Shown: positions 18,063-27,458, counted from the stretch's first letter. The stretch is 64,000 nucleotides of DNA from Pseudomonas fluorescens (GCF_902497875.1 NZ_CABVHY010000006.1:1-64000), one strand, 5' to 3'. Numbers and translations are program-made. The notes: generated by a model from the sequence alone, not told the origin.

Positions 18063-19904
18063 TTACAGCCCGTCGAGCATCGCCTTGTTACGCACAGCGC
18101 CTTTGTCGGCGCTGGTCGCCAGCAGGGCGTAAGCCTTCAGCGCAGTGGTCACTTTACGTGGACGCTTTTCCACCGGTTTCCAGCCTTTCTGGTCCTGCTC
18201 GGCACGTCGCCCAGCCATCTCTTCATCGCTGATCAACAGGTTGATCGAGCGGTTCGGAATGTCGATCAGCACCTTATCGCCATCCTGAACCAGGCCAATT
18301 GCGCCGCCGGCAGCCGCTTCAGGCGAAGCGTGACCGATGGACAGGCCCGAGGTACCGCCGGAGAAGCGGCCGTCGGTGAGCAGGGCGCAGGCTTTGCCCA
18401 GGCCTTTGGACTTCAGATAGGAAGTCGGGTAGAGCATTTCCTGCATGCCTGGACCGCCTTTCGGGCCTTCGTAACGGATGATCACGATGTCGCCGGCCTT
18501 CACTTCGTCGGCGAGGATGCCGCGTACGGCGCTGTCCTGGCTTTCGAAGATTTTTGCGTTGCCTTCGAACACGTGAACCGACTCATCGACACCGGCGGTT
18601 TTCACCACGCAACCATCCAGGGCGATGTTGCCGTACAGCACGGCCAGGCCGCCTTCTTGCGAGTAAGCGTGCTCGACACTGCGAATGCAGCCGTTTTCAC
18701 GGTCGTCATCCAGGGTTTCCCAACGGGTCGACTGGCTGAATGCGGTCTGGGTCGGGATACCGGCAGGGCCGGCCTTGAAGAAGGTGTGAACGGCTTCATC
18801 GTCAGTCTGGGTGATGTCCCATTTGGCGATGCCGTCGGCCAGGGTCTTGCTGTGTACAGTCGGCAGGTCGGTGTGCAGCAAGCCGCCACGGGCCAGTTCG
18901 CCGAGAATGCTGAAGATTCCGCCGGCGCGGTGCACGTCTTCCATATGGTATTTCTGGATGTTCGGCGCGACCTTGCACAGTTGCGGGACTTTGCGCGACA
19001 GGCGATCGATGTCCTGCAGGTTGAAGTCGATCTCGGCTTCTTGAGCCGAAGCCAGCAAGTGCAGAATGGTGTTGGTCGAGCCGCCCATGGCGATGTCCAG
19101 CGTCATGGCGTTCTCGAACGCCTTGAAGTTGGCGATATTGCGCGGCAATACCGACTCATCGTTTTCGTTGTAGTACTGACGGCACAGATCGACGATGGTG
19201 CGGCCCGCTTGCAGGAACAGCTGCTCGCGATCGCTGTGAGTGGCGAGTGCCGTACCATTGCCCGGCAAGGCCAGACCAAGGGCTTCGGTCAGGCAGTTCA
19301 TCGAGTTGGCGGTGAACATGCCGGAGCATGAGCCACAGGTCGGGCAGGCGCTGCGCTCGTATTCAGCGACTTTCTCGTCAGAAGCGCTGGAGTCGGCGGC
19401 GATCACCATGGCGTCGACCAGGTCCAGGCCGTGGCTGGCGAGCTTGGTTTTGCCCGCTTCCATCGGCCCGCCGGAAACGAAGATTACCGGGATGTTCAGG
19501 CGCAAGGCAGCCATCAACATGCCGGGGGTGATCTTGTCGCAGTTGGAGATGCAGACGATCGCATCGGCGCAGTGGGCGTTGACCATGTACTCGACGGAGT
19601 CGGCGATGATCTCGCGGCTCGGCAGGGAATAGAGCATGCCGTCATGGCCCATGGCGATGCCGTCATCCACCGCAATGGTGTTGAATTCCTTGGCAACGCC
19701 ACCGGCGCGCTCGATCTCGCGGGCGACCAGTTGGCCCATGTCCTTGAGGTGGACGTGGCCCGGTACGAATTGAGTGAACGAGTTGGCAATGGCGATGATC
19801 GGCTTTTTGAAGTCGGCATCTTTCATCCCCGTGGCGCGCCACAGTGCGCGAGCACCGGCCATGTTGCGGCCGTGGGTGGATGTTTTCGAGCGGTAATCAG
19901 GCAT
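18063..19904 (-). CDS. ilvD: Dihydroxy-acid dehydratase
   Basis: Third step of valine, leucine and isoleucine synthesis: it dehydrates 2,3-dihydroxy acids to 2-keto acids using an iron-sulfur cluster. The 613-residue product is the usual length of the long (E. coli type) form. Cluster cysteines appear in [10 protein letters not shown] (about residue 122) and [17 protein letters not shown] (about 185-200). The C-terminal [21 protein letters not shown] signature is intact. ATG is the first codon of [24 protein letters not shown]. It is monocistronic, with an intrinsic terminator and a 258-nt upstream region. Confidence 0.97.
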   Translation of the reverse strand: MPDYRSKTSTHGRNMAGARALWRATGMKDADFKKPIIAIANSFTQFVPGHVHLKDMGQLVAREIERAGGVAKEFNTIAVDDGIAMGHDGMLYSLPSREIIADSVEYMVNAHCADAIVCISNCDKITPGMLMAALRLNIPVIFVSGGPMEAGKTKLASHGLDLVDAMVIAADSSASDEKVAEYERSACPTCGSCSGMFTANSMNCLTEALGLALPGNGTALATHSDREQLFLQAGRTIVDLCRQYYNENDESVLPRNIANFKAFENAMTLDIAMGGSTNTILHLLASAQEAEIDFNLQDIDRLSRKVPQLCKVAPNIQKYHMEDVHRAGGIFSILGELARGGLLHTDLPTVHSKTLADGIAKWDITQTDDEAVHTFFKAGPAGIPTQTAFSQSTRWETLDDDRENGCIRSVEHAYSQEGGLAVLYGNIALDGCVVKTAGVDESVHVFEGNAKIFESQDSAVRGILADEVKAGDIVIIRYEGPKGGPGMQEMLYPTSYLKSKGLGKACALLTDGRFSGGTSGLSIGHASPEAAAGGAIGLVQDGDKVLIDIPNRSINLLISDEEMAGRRAEQDQKGWKPVEKRPRKVTTALKAYALLATSADKGAVRNKAMLDGL

Positions 19905-20162
19905 GTAGCACTCCGGGCGGCTAATCAGGTATCAAAAGGGAAGTGAGCTTCTATTGACGTCTGGAACACACAGAAATGGCCGTGTGCCCGGAAGATGCCG
20001 TTAACACTGCGGGATCGCCGCGTGTCTGGGCTTGAGCTCATAAACCCGCCGGGGGATGTCTGGCGATGAGTCGTGCGATTCTACACGGCTGGCGTCAGGA
20101 GGGAATGCCGGGAAGTGTTTGTCAGGCGCTGACGGAGCGTGTGGGATGACGACTGGCAACTA

Positions 20163-21368
20163 TCACTCGGGATTCAGCACCTGGTGCTGCCGTGTGATCA
20201 ACGCATTTAGACCAATGCCTGCAGTGCTCAGCAGCAGGAAACTTAGTGCCAGGGTTATTTGCAGATTGCTTTCGTTGAGGTTGATCAAGGCGCTGATCAG
20301 ACCACCGAAGATAAAAATCAGCGTATTCCCGGCCGACGCCGAAGTGCCAGCGTTGTCCGGGAACACCTCCATGGCGTTGGATGTTGCGACCGGGCGGGCG
20401 ATGGTCGTGCCAGCGGTGCAGATGATCATCGGGATCAACACCGTCAGAGTCGAAAGCCCCAACAGGCTTGAGAACAAAAGCATCACCAGCCCCGAGAAAA
20501 AGATCAGGCCAAGGCCCACGATAATCTGTGTGTTGGGCGTGATCCGGGTGGCGAGCACTCGAGCGACGACACCTCCGATGATGTAGGCCGCACCATAGAG
20601 CAGCAGGGTCAGTGAGAACTCGTACGGCGAAAGCTGCAACTGCTCCATGAAGATCAGCGGCGAGATGACAATGAAGGAAAAGTGGCAGGTGAATGCAATC
20701 GCTGCGATCAGCCAATAGCCGAGGAAACCGGCGTCGCGACAGACCATTCGGTATGAATGGATGATGCTCTGGCGTGGGGCTGTGACGGGCCGCTGGTTTT
20801 CAAGAAAAAAACAGGCCTTCAGAAATACGGCGACGGCCAAAGCAATAAAGGCAATGAAGCTCCCGGGCCAGTCCAGTACTTGTTGCAGCAGGGTGCCCAG
20901 CAGTGGCGAAACAGAAATGAAAATCCCGCTGGCGGTGACCATCAGGATCCGCAACTGATCGCGCTCCTTGCCGTCGAACAGGTCCTGAACAAGTGCCTGT
21001 GAGAGTACGAAACAACCGCAGCCGATGGCCTGAACCAACCGGAACATCAGGAACCAGGCGTACTCGGTTGACAGGACGCAACCCACCGCGCCGATGATCG
21101 AGACCGCCATTCCGGCCAGCAGCAGACCCTTGCGCCCGATAGCATCCGAGAGTGGCCCGATCAGTAGTTGAGACAGGGAAATGCCGATGGCAAACAGGCT
21201 GATGGAGAAGGCGATGTCGGCCGGTGTGGTCCGCAAGTGTTCGGCCAGCGCCGGGAAGGATGGTAGCAGGACATCAAGGGGGAAGACCCCGAGCAGCACC
21301 ATGGTCATCAGCAAGATGATCGCCGCTCGACGTTTTTTGATACTGACAGCAGATTTTCCTTCATTCAT
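20163..21368 (-). CDS. MFS exporter, Bcr/CflA drug-resistance type
   Basis: A 401-residue inner-membrane protein with 12 predicted helices. It carries MFS motif A between helices 2 and 3 (GPLSDAIGRKG, about 71-81) and an early FPLDVLLPSFPALA segment typical of the Bcr/CflA branch. Its start overlaps the stop of the AurF-like gene by 8 nt, so it is translationally coupled and should export the product of the cluster or give self-protection. It is the last gene of the minus-strand cluster; no clear terminator follows before the ilvD upstream region. Confidence 0.88.
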   Translation of the reverse strand: MNEGKSAVSIKKRRAAIILLMTMVLLGVFPLDVLLPSFPALAEHLRTTPADIAFSISLFAIGISLSQLLIGPLSDAIGRKGLLLAGMAVSIIGAVGCVLSTEYAWFLMFRLVQAIGCGCFVLSQALVQDLFDGKERDQLRILMVTASGIFISVSPLLGTLLQQVLDWPGSFIAFIALAVAVFLKACFFLENQRPVTAPRQSIIHSYRMVCRDAGFLGYWLIAAIAFTCHFSFIVISPLIFMEQLQLSPYEFSLTLLLYGAAYIIGGVVARVLATRITPNTQIIVGLGLIFFSGLVMLLFSSLLGLSTLTVLIPMIICTAGTTIARPVATSNAMEVFPDNAGTSASAGNTLIFIFGGLISALINLNESNLQITLALSFLLLSTAGIGLNALITRQHQVLNPE

Positions 21369-22338
21369 CGACCAGCCCTGCCTTGGAGAAAAGTTGCCGG
21401 TTGGCAGGCAGCTCGAAGAATCCCGCCTTTTTCAATGCTTGCAGCGTGGCGCCGGCGCCTGATCGGGCGCGCAGGAGACATGCGTGAGGGCCTGCCAGAT
21501 CACAGAGGATTTGCGCGATAGCTGTCTCGGCCACGCTGGCGCTGCGCAGGCTTTCCCTCAGCCAGCGCTCATCGACTTCAAAGAAAATCAGGAGAATCTC
21601 CAAAATCACTCTGGCGGCGAAAGGGCGTTGATCGCTGCTCAGGTGTAGCCACAAATAATGGAACACTTCGGAAAAATAGCGACTGTGTCGCGCCTCGTCG
21701 GCGAGGTGGTCCCTGAGCATTTCCTGGGCACTGCACACCAATACGTCGCGACAAACGTCGAGCAGTTCCTTGGCGATAATCGTCTCTGAAACGAAACCGA
21801 CCAGAAACAACGCCAGCGCCTTGTGTTTGTCAGGCGTGCGGTCAAGCAGGGTGTTCAGTCGGGCTATCCGCTGGGGCATGACCGGCCGATCGGTCATTCC
21901 ATAGAAGTCAGCAATCTGCTCGGCGAGGCTATTGGAGAACAGCGCGTGATAACCCTCATCGGTGTAGAGCTGCAACGCGGCCGTTTTCATCCGTAGGGGA
22001 ACGCAAACACCGAGTTCGTCATGGACGATGGCTTCGACGGATCGGTTGACGATGCGATGTTCGAGCAGGGTGGTGTAGTCGAGGAAATACACCAGATGGT
22101 TGGCTGATAATCGATGGACGATCGCTCTACCTGCTTCCTTGATTGCAGGGTGATTCAGATAAGGCAGGAAAGCTGGCGGGAACCAGTGCCTGGTTTCCAG
22201 TTGCCGCTCCAGATCCGATGGCAATAAATAAGTGTGCTTGCTGGTTCGCACCGAGGCGCGGGCGTTCCAGTCACAGAGGGTGAAACGATGGGCCCAGAAG
22301 TCGGGGGCCGACGCTTGGTCGATGAGGGGCTCAGTCAT
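21361..22338 (-). CDS. AurF-type diiron oxygenase
   Basis: A 325-residue helical protein, starting MTEPLIDQAS at the ATGA overlap with the SagB-like gene. All seven metal ligands of AurF-type N-oxygenases can be placed with matching spacing: Glu93 (LLEHR), Glu128 and His131 (DEGYH), Glu185 (VSETI), and His211, Glu215 and His218 (HLADEARH). AurF and CmlI oxidise aryl amines to nitro groups; other members use alkyl amines or peptide substrates. An amine N-oxygenation or other O2-dependent tailoring step is therefore likely. The substrate is unknown. Confidence 0.85.
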   Translation of the reverse strand: MTEPLIDQASAPDFWAHRFTLCDWNARASVRTSKHTYLLPSDLERQLETRHWFPPAFLPYLNHPAIKEAGRAIVHRLSANHLVYFLDYTTLLEHRIVNRSVEAIVHDELGVCVPLRMKTAALQLYTDEGYHALFSNSLAEQIADFYGMTDRPVMPQRIARLNTLLDRTPDKHKALALFLVGFVSETIIAKELLDVCRDVLVCSAQEMLRDHLADEARHSRYFSEVFHYLWLHLSSDQRPFAARVILEILLIFFEVDERWLRESLRSASVAETAIAQILCDLAGPHACLLRARSGAGATLQALKKAGFFELPANRQLFSKAGLVDE

Positions 22339-23414
22339 TGTTCCTGCTCCCGCTCGTTTAACAGCGCTTTTAACTCCTTGCACATCACTTGCCCGTCGCT
22401 CTGGCCGCAGCCGACAAAAAACAACGGTTGTTCCGCGCTGTCATCGAGCCCCAGCAGCGTTTCGACCTGATCGTCCGCCAATGCGCCGGTCAACCAGGTG
22501 CTCAGTCCCAGTGAGGTGGCCACCAGTTGAAAGGTCTGGGAAATATGACCCGCCTCGACGTAAGCCATGCGGTAGGCCCGCGAGTGCTCATATTTCCACC
22601 ACAGTTTGTCGAATCGACTGGTGATGAATAGGCCTACTGGCAGGTTATTGATGAAGTGTTGGCCGCAGAGAATTTGACCCAGAGGAGAGTCAGGGGGCGG
22701 GCTCACATAGCTCAAGGCGTGTTCGGCAGGGTGGTAGGTGTAAACACCGGGCTTCAGTCGATTGACGTTTTGCACCAGAAGAAAGCCTTCGCAGGCATTC
22801 AGTCCGCCGCCGGAGGGGCTGCTGCGTCGTGCGCCAAGACCTTCGACAATGGTTTCGTCGACGTCATTTTCGCGCTCATGCAAGTAACCGAGAGACAGGT
22901 AAAGCAGTGTGCCAAGCTCTTCGAGGGAAACGGTTTCACCCGTAAAGGCACGGCAGGTTTTTCGGTCGATCAGGGCTTTTGCAAGAGAGCCTTCTGGCAG
23001 GCAGGAGGGTTTTGGCAGCATAAGCAGCTCGCTTGCCAGGCATTCCGCGAGTCGGGGGTCCGGCGCGGGTGTAGTCAGTACTTCTGTGCAATGGTCCAGA
23101 TAGTGTTTCGACCATTCATGGGTATTTTGGGGGATATGTTCGCAAGGAATGTTCTTGGTGCCGATATGGAATATTTTCGATAGTTCATCCCAGCCCCATT
23201 CGATAGTGTCTGGTATAGATGTTGTCAATATCCCTGCGCTCAGAAGCTGCGTGTCTACTATGTTGCGGTCATCAAACTCTTCGGGGTTGTCGATAAGCTG
23301 TGCGAGACGGGTTGAATACTCAAGATTCAATTCGAATTGTTTGTGGTTCTTGTAATCCCAAACTATTTGACCAGGAGTACTAGGAAGTATGAATAGGTAG
23401 GGGTTTATATACAT
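22335..23414 (-). CDS. SagB-type (ThcOx) nitroreductase-like dehydrogenase
   Basis: A 359-residue FMN-dependent dehydrogenase. An N-terminal domain of about 120 residues precedes a nitroreductase fold (about 145-345). SagB signatures are present: DRKTCRAF (150-157), RRSSPSGGGLNACEGF (196-211, FMN and catalytic region), YHPAEHALSYV, and AYVEAGHISQTFQLVATSLGL (284-304). In azole-forming RiPP pathways SagB enzymes oxidise azolines to azoles; no YcaO or cyclodehydratase is visible here. The 5' third is AT-rich relative to neighbours. The start has a poor Shine-Dalgarno and lies 71 nt after the 23-codon gene. Confidence 0.85.
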   Translation of the reverse strand: MYINPYLFILPSTPGQIVWDYKNHKQFELNLEYSTRLAQLIDNPEEFDDRNIVDTQLLSAGILTTSIPDTIEWGWDELSKIFHIGTKNIPCEHIPQNTHEWSKHYLDHCTEVLTTPAPDPRLAECLASELLMLPKPSCLPEGSLAKALIDRKTCRAFTGETVSLEELGTLLYLSLGYLHERENDVDETIVEGLGARRSSPSGGGLNACEGFLLVQNVNRLKPGVYTYHPAEHALSYVSPPPDSPLGQILCGQHFINNLPVGLFITSRFDKLWWKYEHSRAYRMAYVEAGHISQTFQLVATSLGLSTWLTGALADDQVETLLGLDDSAEQPLFFVGCGQSDGQVMCKELKALLNEREQEQ

Positions 23415-23485
23415 GATGGGCGGTTCGCTCTGGACAGTACCATAGAAAACACTGGGTAGCCGGCACTCCCCAGCGCTTCATTTAC

Positions 23486-23557
23486 TTAACGGACTTTTGG
23501 GGCAACCAGAAAAGCCAGGTTGGCGATGGTGTTAGCTTCCAGAGTAATTGCTTTCAT
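23486..23557 (-). CDS. Short (23-residue) peptide gene, candidate precursor peptide
   Basis: An open frame of 23 codons and a TAA stop. The peptide begins MKAITLEAN and ends AFLVAPKVR, with no cysteine, serine, tyrosine or tryptophan. The start is supported by a strong Shine-Dalgarno (AAGGAG, complement of 23566-23571) 8 nt before the ATG, and by a consensus promoter about 50 nt upstream. The in-frame extension to 23725 would require starting before that promoter. It has the size and basic C-terminus of PqqA-like precursors. Its place ahead of a SagB-type dehydrogenase and an AurF-type oxygenase suggests a substrate or scaffold. A leader peptide controlling sagB is the alternative. Confidence 0.7.
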   Translation of the reverse strand: MKAITLEANTIANLAFLVAPKVR

Positions 23558-23609
23558 GTTTGGAACTCCTTGTAATTGATAGCGAGTGCCACTTCGTGGT
23601 GACAACTCA

Positions 23610-23637
23610 ATCATAGTTTGTAACGAACTATTATCAA
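23610..23637 (-). promoter_or_regulatory. Sigma-70 promoter of the peptide/SagB/AurF/MFS operon
   Basis: On the minus strand, -35 TTGATA (complement of 23632-23637) and -10 TATGAT (complement of 23610-23615) are 16 nt apart. The expected start near 23603 gives a 5' leader of about 45 nt containing a small CCAC-gaa-GTGG hairpin and the AAGGAG site. Confidence 0.75.
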
Positions 23638-23798
23638 GGAAATACTTGGTAGGAATTTTCCAGTAATTCTGTAGGAGGGATCTTGGGGCTGTCTTGTAAA
23701 CTCTGTTATCTAAAATAAAAGACACAGAGAAACGTCCTGCAGGTCAGTAAGACTGCTGGAGTAAGAAGTTGGTGAGTTCAATACCAAATAGTATAGAA

Positions 23799-23820
23799 CG
23801 GGGAGCCGGCTGGCTCCCCG
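23799..23820 (-). terminator. Terminator-like hairpin after rlmI
   Basis: An extended perfect stem (GGGGAGCC/GGCTCCCC) starts 15 nt past the rlmI stop. The following T content on the minus strand is weak (GTTCTATACT), so termination may be partial. It separates rlmI from the accessory operon downstream. Confidence 0.7.
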
Positions 23821-23834
23821 TCAAACCGGTGTAA

Positions 23835-25031
23835 TCAGCTGTTTGGCAGCAGTCGGCAAGTAATGCTCTTGATGTAACGCGTCTCGGCAATCGCCGGATG
23901 CACCGGATGATCCGGTCCCTGACCGCCACGCTCCAGTATCTGGATATTGCGGTCCAGGTGACGGGCGCTGGTCAGCAGGATGTTTTGCAGGTCGTCTTCG
24001 GGCAGGTGCATGGAGCACGAAGCGCTGACCAGGATGCCGTCTTTGCTGAGCAGGCGCATGGCTTGCTCGTTCAGACGACGGTAGGCGCCTTCACCGTTTT
24101 TCATGTCTTTCTTGCGTTTGATGAACGCCGGCGGGTCGGCAACGATAACGTCGAAGCGTTCTTCGCTGGCTTTCAGCTCTTTCAGGGCTTCGAAGACATC
24201 GCCTTCGACGCAGGTGATTTTTTCGGCAAAACCGTTCAGCGCAGCGTTGCGCTCGACGCCGTCGAGGGCGAAGGCCGAAGCGTCGACGCAAAACACTTCA
24301 CTGGCGCCGAACGCGGCCGCTTGCACGCCCCAACCGCCGATGTAGCTGTACAGATCGAGAACGCGCTTGCCTTTGGCATAAGGTGCCAGACGCGCGCGGT
24401 TCATCCGGTGGTCGTAGAACCAGCCGGTTTTCTGTCCCTGGATGACCGGCGCTTCGAATTTCACGCCGTTCTCTTCCAGGGCCACCCACTCCGGCACCAG
24501 GCCAAAGACGGTTTCGACATAGCGATTGAGGCCTTCGGCATCACGGGCGGCGGAGTCGTTCTTGAACAGAATGCCGCTTGGCTTGATGACCTGAGTCAAC
24601 GCAGCGATCACGTCGTCTTTATGGGCTTCCATGGTCGCCGAGGCGATCTGGACCACCAGGATGTCGCCGAAACGGTCGACCACCAGGCCCGGCAGCAGGT
24701 CGGAGTCACCATAGACCAGACGATAGAATGGCTTGTCGAACAGCCGATCGCGCAGGGACAGGGCCACGTTGAGGCGGTGCACCAGCAGCGACTTGTCCAG
24801 CGGCAACTTGATGTCCCGGGACAGCAAACGTGCGCAGATCAGGTTGTTTGGGCTCATGGCGACGATGCCCAGCGGCTTGCCGCCGGCAGCTTCCAGAATC
24901 GCTTGATCGCCCGCCTTGAAGCCGTGCAGTGGAGTGGCGGCTACATCGATTTCATTGCTGTAGACCCACAGGTGGCCGTTGCGCAGGCGACGATCGGCGT
25001 TGGCTTTGAGGCGCAGGCTTGGCAGGGACAT
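23835..25031 (-). CDS. rlmI: 23S rRNA m5C1962 methyltransferase RlmI
   Basis: A 398-residue SAM-dependent methyltransferase of the RlmI branch. An N-terminal PUA domain (MSLPSLRLKANADRRLRNGH onward, residues 1-75) is followed by the linker domain and the Rossmann methyltransferase core, with LDLYSYIGGWGVQAA (motif I), the acidic DASAFALDGV, and the catalytic-loop signature VADPPAFIKRKKDM. The cysteine of SASCSMHL near the C-terminus is the expected nucleophile region. The gene is divergent from the HDOD gene across 153 nt. Confidence 0.93.
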   Translation of the reverse strand: MSLPSLRLKANADRRLRNGHLWVYSNEIDVAATPLHGFKAGDQAILEAAGGKPLGIVAMSPNNLICARLLSRDIKLPLDKSLLVHRLNVALSLRDRLFDKPFYRLVYGDSDLLPGLVVDRFGDILVVQIASATMEAHKDDVIAALTQVIKPSGILFKNDSAARDAEGLNRYVETVFGLVPEWVALEENGVKFEAPVIQGQKTGWFYDHRMNRARLAPYAKGKRVLDLYSYIGGWGVQAAAFGASEVFCVDASAFALDGVERNAALNGFAEKITCVEGDVFEALKELKASEERFDVIVADPPAFIKRKKDMKNGEGAYRRLNEQAMRLLSKDGILVSASCSMHLPEDDLQNILLTSARHLDRNIQILERGGQGPDHPVHPAIAETRYIKSITCRLLPNS

Positions 25032-25184
25032 GACGTCGCTCCGGAAAAAAGAGCGGGAGTATAGCCTGTTGTGTAGGGAATGGCCGCGCAGGCCGATGAA
25101 AGCCCGGCGTCGCTTCGGGTTTTGGAGGTGTCGGATCGGACTTTATAAAGGTTAGAATCGCCACCTAGCCCAGAGTGTGTACCT

Positions 25185-26054
25185 ATGTCCCAAGAGCTTT
25201 CCCCCGAACAGATTCAACAGAGCCTGCAAGGCATCAGCGTGCCGCCTCAACCGCAAATCATGGTGGATTTGCAGATGGAGCAGTATATGCCGGACCCGGA
25301 TCTGGAAGTCATCGCTCGGTTGATTGCCCAGGATCCAGGCCTCTCCGGTGCGTTGCTGAAGATCGTCAACTCGCCGTATTACGGGCTGAGCAACAAGATC
25401 GCGTCGATACAACGCGCGGTGAACTTGTTGGGCAGCCGCTCGATTATCAATTTGATCAACGCCCAGTCGATCAAGGGCGAGATGAACGACGACACCATCC
25501 TCACGCTGAACCGTTTCTGGGATACCGCCCAGGATGTGGCAATGACCTCCCTGACCCTGGCCAAGCGCATTGGCTCGCAAGCGGTCGATGAGGCCTATGC
25601 CCTGGGGTTGTTTCATGATTGCGGGGTGCCGCTGATGCTCAAGCGCTTCCCCAACTACATGAGCGTTCTTGAAGAATCTTATGCGGGTGCGGGCGCGCAA
25701 TGCCGCGTGGTGGACACCGAAAATCGCGCGTTCAACACCAATCATGCGGTGGTCGGCTACTACACCGCGAAGTCGTGGCGCTTGCCGGACCACGTGAGCG
25801 ATGCCATCGCCAATCACCACAATGCGCTGGCTATCTTCAGCGATGAATCGTCGCGTAATAATCAGTTGAAGAACCTGTTGGCGATTCTGAAAATGGCCGA
25901 ACACATCTGTGCCTCGTACCGGGTGTTGGGCAATCAGATCGATGACCATGAGTGGAACAGCATCAGCCACCTGGTGCTCGATTATGTCGGCCTTTCGGAC
26001 TACGACTTCGAGAACCTCAAAGAGTCGATTCGCGAGTTGGGCGCTCACCGTTGA
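25185..26054 (+). CDS. HDOD-domain protein
   Basis: A 289-residue protein with a single HDOD domain, about residues 17-210. HDOD modules are relatives of HD phosphohydrolases that usually lack the full metal site and act as signalling scaffolds, for instance in motility and c-di-GMP control. Visible family elements are LIAQDPGLSGALLKIVNSPYY, the helix of IQRAVNLLGSRSIINLI, and LFHDCGVPLML, in which the HD pair is retained. A further IANHHNA lies near residue 210. No second domain is fused. ATG start at 25185. Confidence 0.88.
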   Translation: MSQELSPEQIQQSLQGISVPPQPQIMVDLQMEQYMPDPDLEVIARLIAQDPGLSGALLKIVNSPYYGLSNKIASIQRAVNLLGSRSIINLINAQSIKGEMNDDTILTLNRFWDTAQDVAMTSLTLAKRIGSQAVDEAYALGLFHDCGVPLMLKRFPNYMSVLEESYAGAGAQCRVVDTENRAFNTNHAVVGYYTAKSWRLPDHVSDAIANHHNALAIFSDESSRNNQLKNLLAILKMAEHICASYRVLGNQIDDHEWNSISHLVLDYVGLSDYDFENLKESIRELGAHR

Positions 26055-26084
26055 GCGTCGGTTATTTTCTGACCTGAGAGCGCC

Positions 26085-26897
26085 ATGCCTGAATTACCTG
26101 AAGTCGAAACCACCCGGCGCGGTATTGCCCCGCACCTGGAAGGCCAGCGCGTCAGCCGCGTGATCGTTCGTGACCGGCGCTTGCGCTGGCCGATTCCGGA
26201 AGACCTCGATGTGCGCCTGTCCGGGCAACGTATCGTGAAGGTCGATCGGCGGGCCAAATACCTGCTGATCAATGCCGAGGTCGGGACGCTGATCAGCCAT
26301 TTAGGCATGTCGGGGAATTTGCGCCTGGTAGAAGTCGGCATGCCGGCGGCCAAACACGAACATGTGGATATCGAGCTGGAGTCGGGCCTGGCGTTGCGCT
26401 ACACCGACCCTCGGCGGTTCGGGGCGATGCTTTGGAGTCTCGATCCACTCAATCACGCGCTGTTGATCCGCCTGGGCCCCGAGCCGCTGACCGATCTGTT
26501 TGACGGCGAGCGGTTGTTCCAGCTTTCCCGCGGGCGCTCGATGGCGGTGAAACCCTTCATCATGGATAACGCCGTGGTGGTTGGCGTAGGCAACATCTAC
26601 GCGACTGAAGCGCTATTCGCGGCCGGCATCGATCCGCGACGCGAGGCCAAGGGCATTTCCCGGACGCGATATCTGAAGCTGGCGATCGAGATCAAGCGCA
26701 TCCTCGCCCATGCCATTGAGCGCGGTGGTACGACCTTGCGCGACTTTATCGGTGGCGACGGTCAGCCCGGCTACTTCCAGCAGGAATTGTTCGTCTACGG
26801 CCGTGGCAATGAGCACTGCAAAGTCTGCGGTACGGGTCTGCGAGAGGTTCGCCTGGGACAGCGCGCCAGCGTCTATTGCCCACGTTGCCAGAGCTGA
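26085..26897 (+). CDS. mutM: Formamidopyrimidine-DNA glycosylase
   Basis: Removes 8-oxoguanine and formamidopyrimidines from DNA and nicks the abasic site (beta,delta-elimination). The 270-residue product has the required N-terminus [13 protein letters not shown], where Pro2 is the Schiff-base nucleophile and Glu3 the acid. Lys57 lies in the RRAKYL segment and the H2TH region in NIYATEALF. The C-terminal zinc finger is CKVC...YCPRC (about residues 246-268). It starts 30 nt after the HDOD gene. Confidence 0.97.
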   Translation: MPELPEVETTRRGIAPHLEGQRVSRVIVRDRRLRWPIPEDLDVRLSGQRIVKVDRRAKYLLINAEVGTLISHLGMSGNLRLVEVGMPAAKHEHVDIELESGLALRYTDPRRFGAMLWSLDPLNHALLIRLGPEPLTDLFDGERLFQLSRGRSMAVKPFIMDNAVVVGVGNIYATEALFAAGIDPRREAKGISRTRYLKLAIEIKRILAHAIERGGTTLRDFIGGDGQPGYFQQELFVYGRGNEHCKVCGTGLREVRLGQRASVYCPRCQS

Positions 26898-26952
26898 GTC
26901 GACCTCAAGGTCTATAGTGAGTCTTTGTTTGTTTGCTGAAGGACACCATGCC

Positions 26953-27288
26953 ATGAAGCTGTTTCCCACCCTCGCTGTTGCGCTGGCCTTGAGCCTGGGC
27001 CTGCAAACATCGCCGGCCTTGGCCTCTTCTGGAAACGGCAGTGGCGACCCGAGTTACACCATTGAGAACCCGCCGGCCTTCGCCATGATCGGCGACCTGT
27101 TGATTGCCCGGCCATTGCTGGTGGTGGCGACCGTCATCGGGGCGGGGGTGTTTGTGGTGTCGTTGCCGTTTACTGCGTTTGGCGGTGGGATCGGCGAGGC
27201 CGGCCAGGCGCTGGTGCTCGATCCGGGCAAAGCGGCATTTGCGCGCTGCCTGGGGTGTACCGGAGAGGGGTATGGCCAGCGGGAGTGA
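26953..27288 (+). CDS. Small exported or membrane protein of unknown function
   Basis: A 111-residue protein whose family I cannot name. The N-terminus [25 protein letters not shown] is a good Sec signal peptide. A second hydrophobic helix (about 53-78, [21 protein letters not shown]) follows, then a Gly-rich segment and a C-terminus with two cysteines (CLGCTG). The second of two nearby ATGs is used because only it is in frame. It follows mutM by 55 nt in the same direction. Homologues in Pseudomonas are often labelled 'multidrug transporter' without support. Confidence 0.75.
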   Translation: MKLFPTLAVALALSLGLQTSPALASSGNGSGDPSYTIENPPAFAMIGDLLIARPLLVVATVIGAGVFVVSLPFTAFGGGIGEAGQALVLDPGKAAFARCLGCTGEGYGQRE

Positions 27289-27310
27289 TTGAGGGTGTGG
27301 CTGCTGGCCC

Positions 27311-27458
27311 CCGTAGCAGCTGCCGAAGGCTGCGTTCGGCTGCGCAGCAGTCGTAAAACAGGCACTGCGGTATTTCAGACAAGCCGTGCATGCAGGATTT
27401 ACGACTGCTGCGCCCGAGCGCGGACCGAGCCGAACGCAGGCTTCGCCAGCTGCTACGG
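27311..27458. repeat. Composite REP-bounded module, copy B (different arms)
   Basis: Outer arms are CCGTAGCAGCTG and CAGCTGCTACGG, unlike the GTGGCGAGG arms of copies A, C and D. The inner core is the same. The 16-mer TTTACGACTGCTGCGC occurs at 27398-27413 and perfectly inverted at 27342-27357. This is the only copy where the core itself is a perfect inverted repeat. The rest of the 249-nt gap shows nothing else. Confidence 0.8.

Noticed and set aside
20163..23557. Prophage or insertion-sequence origin for the accessory island
   Set aside because: No integrase, transposase, terminal inverted repeat, target duplication or tRNA was found at either edge.
23486..23725. A 79-residue version of the short peptide
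   Set aside because: Its start lies upstream of the near-consensus promoter and has no ribosome site, and the extra residues are encoded by AT-rich promoter DNA.
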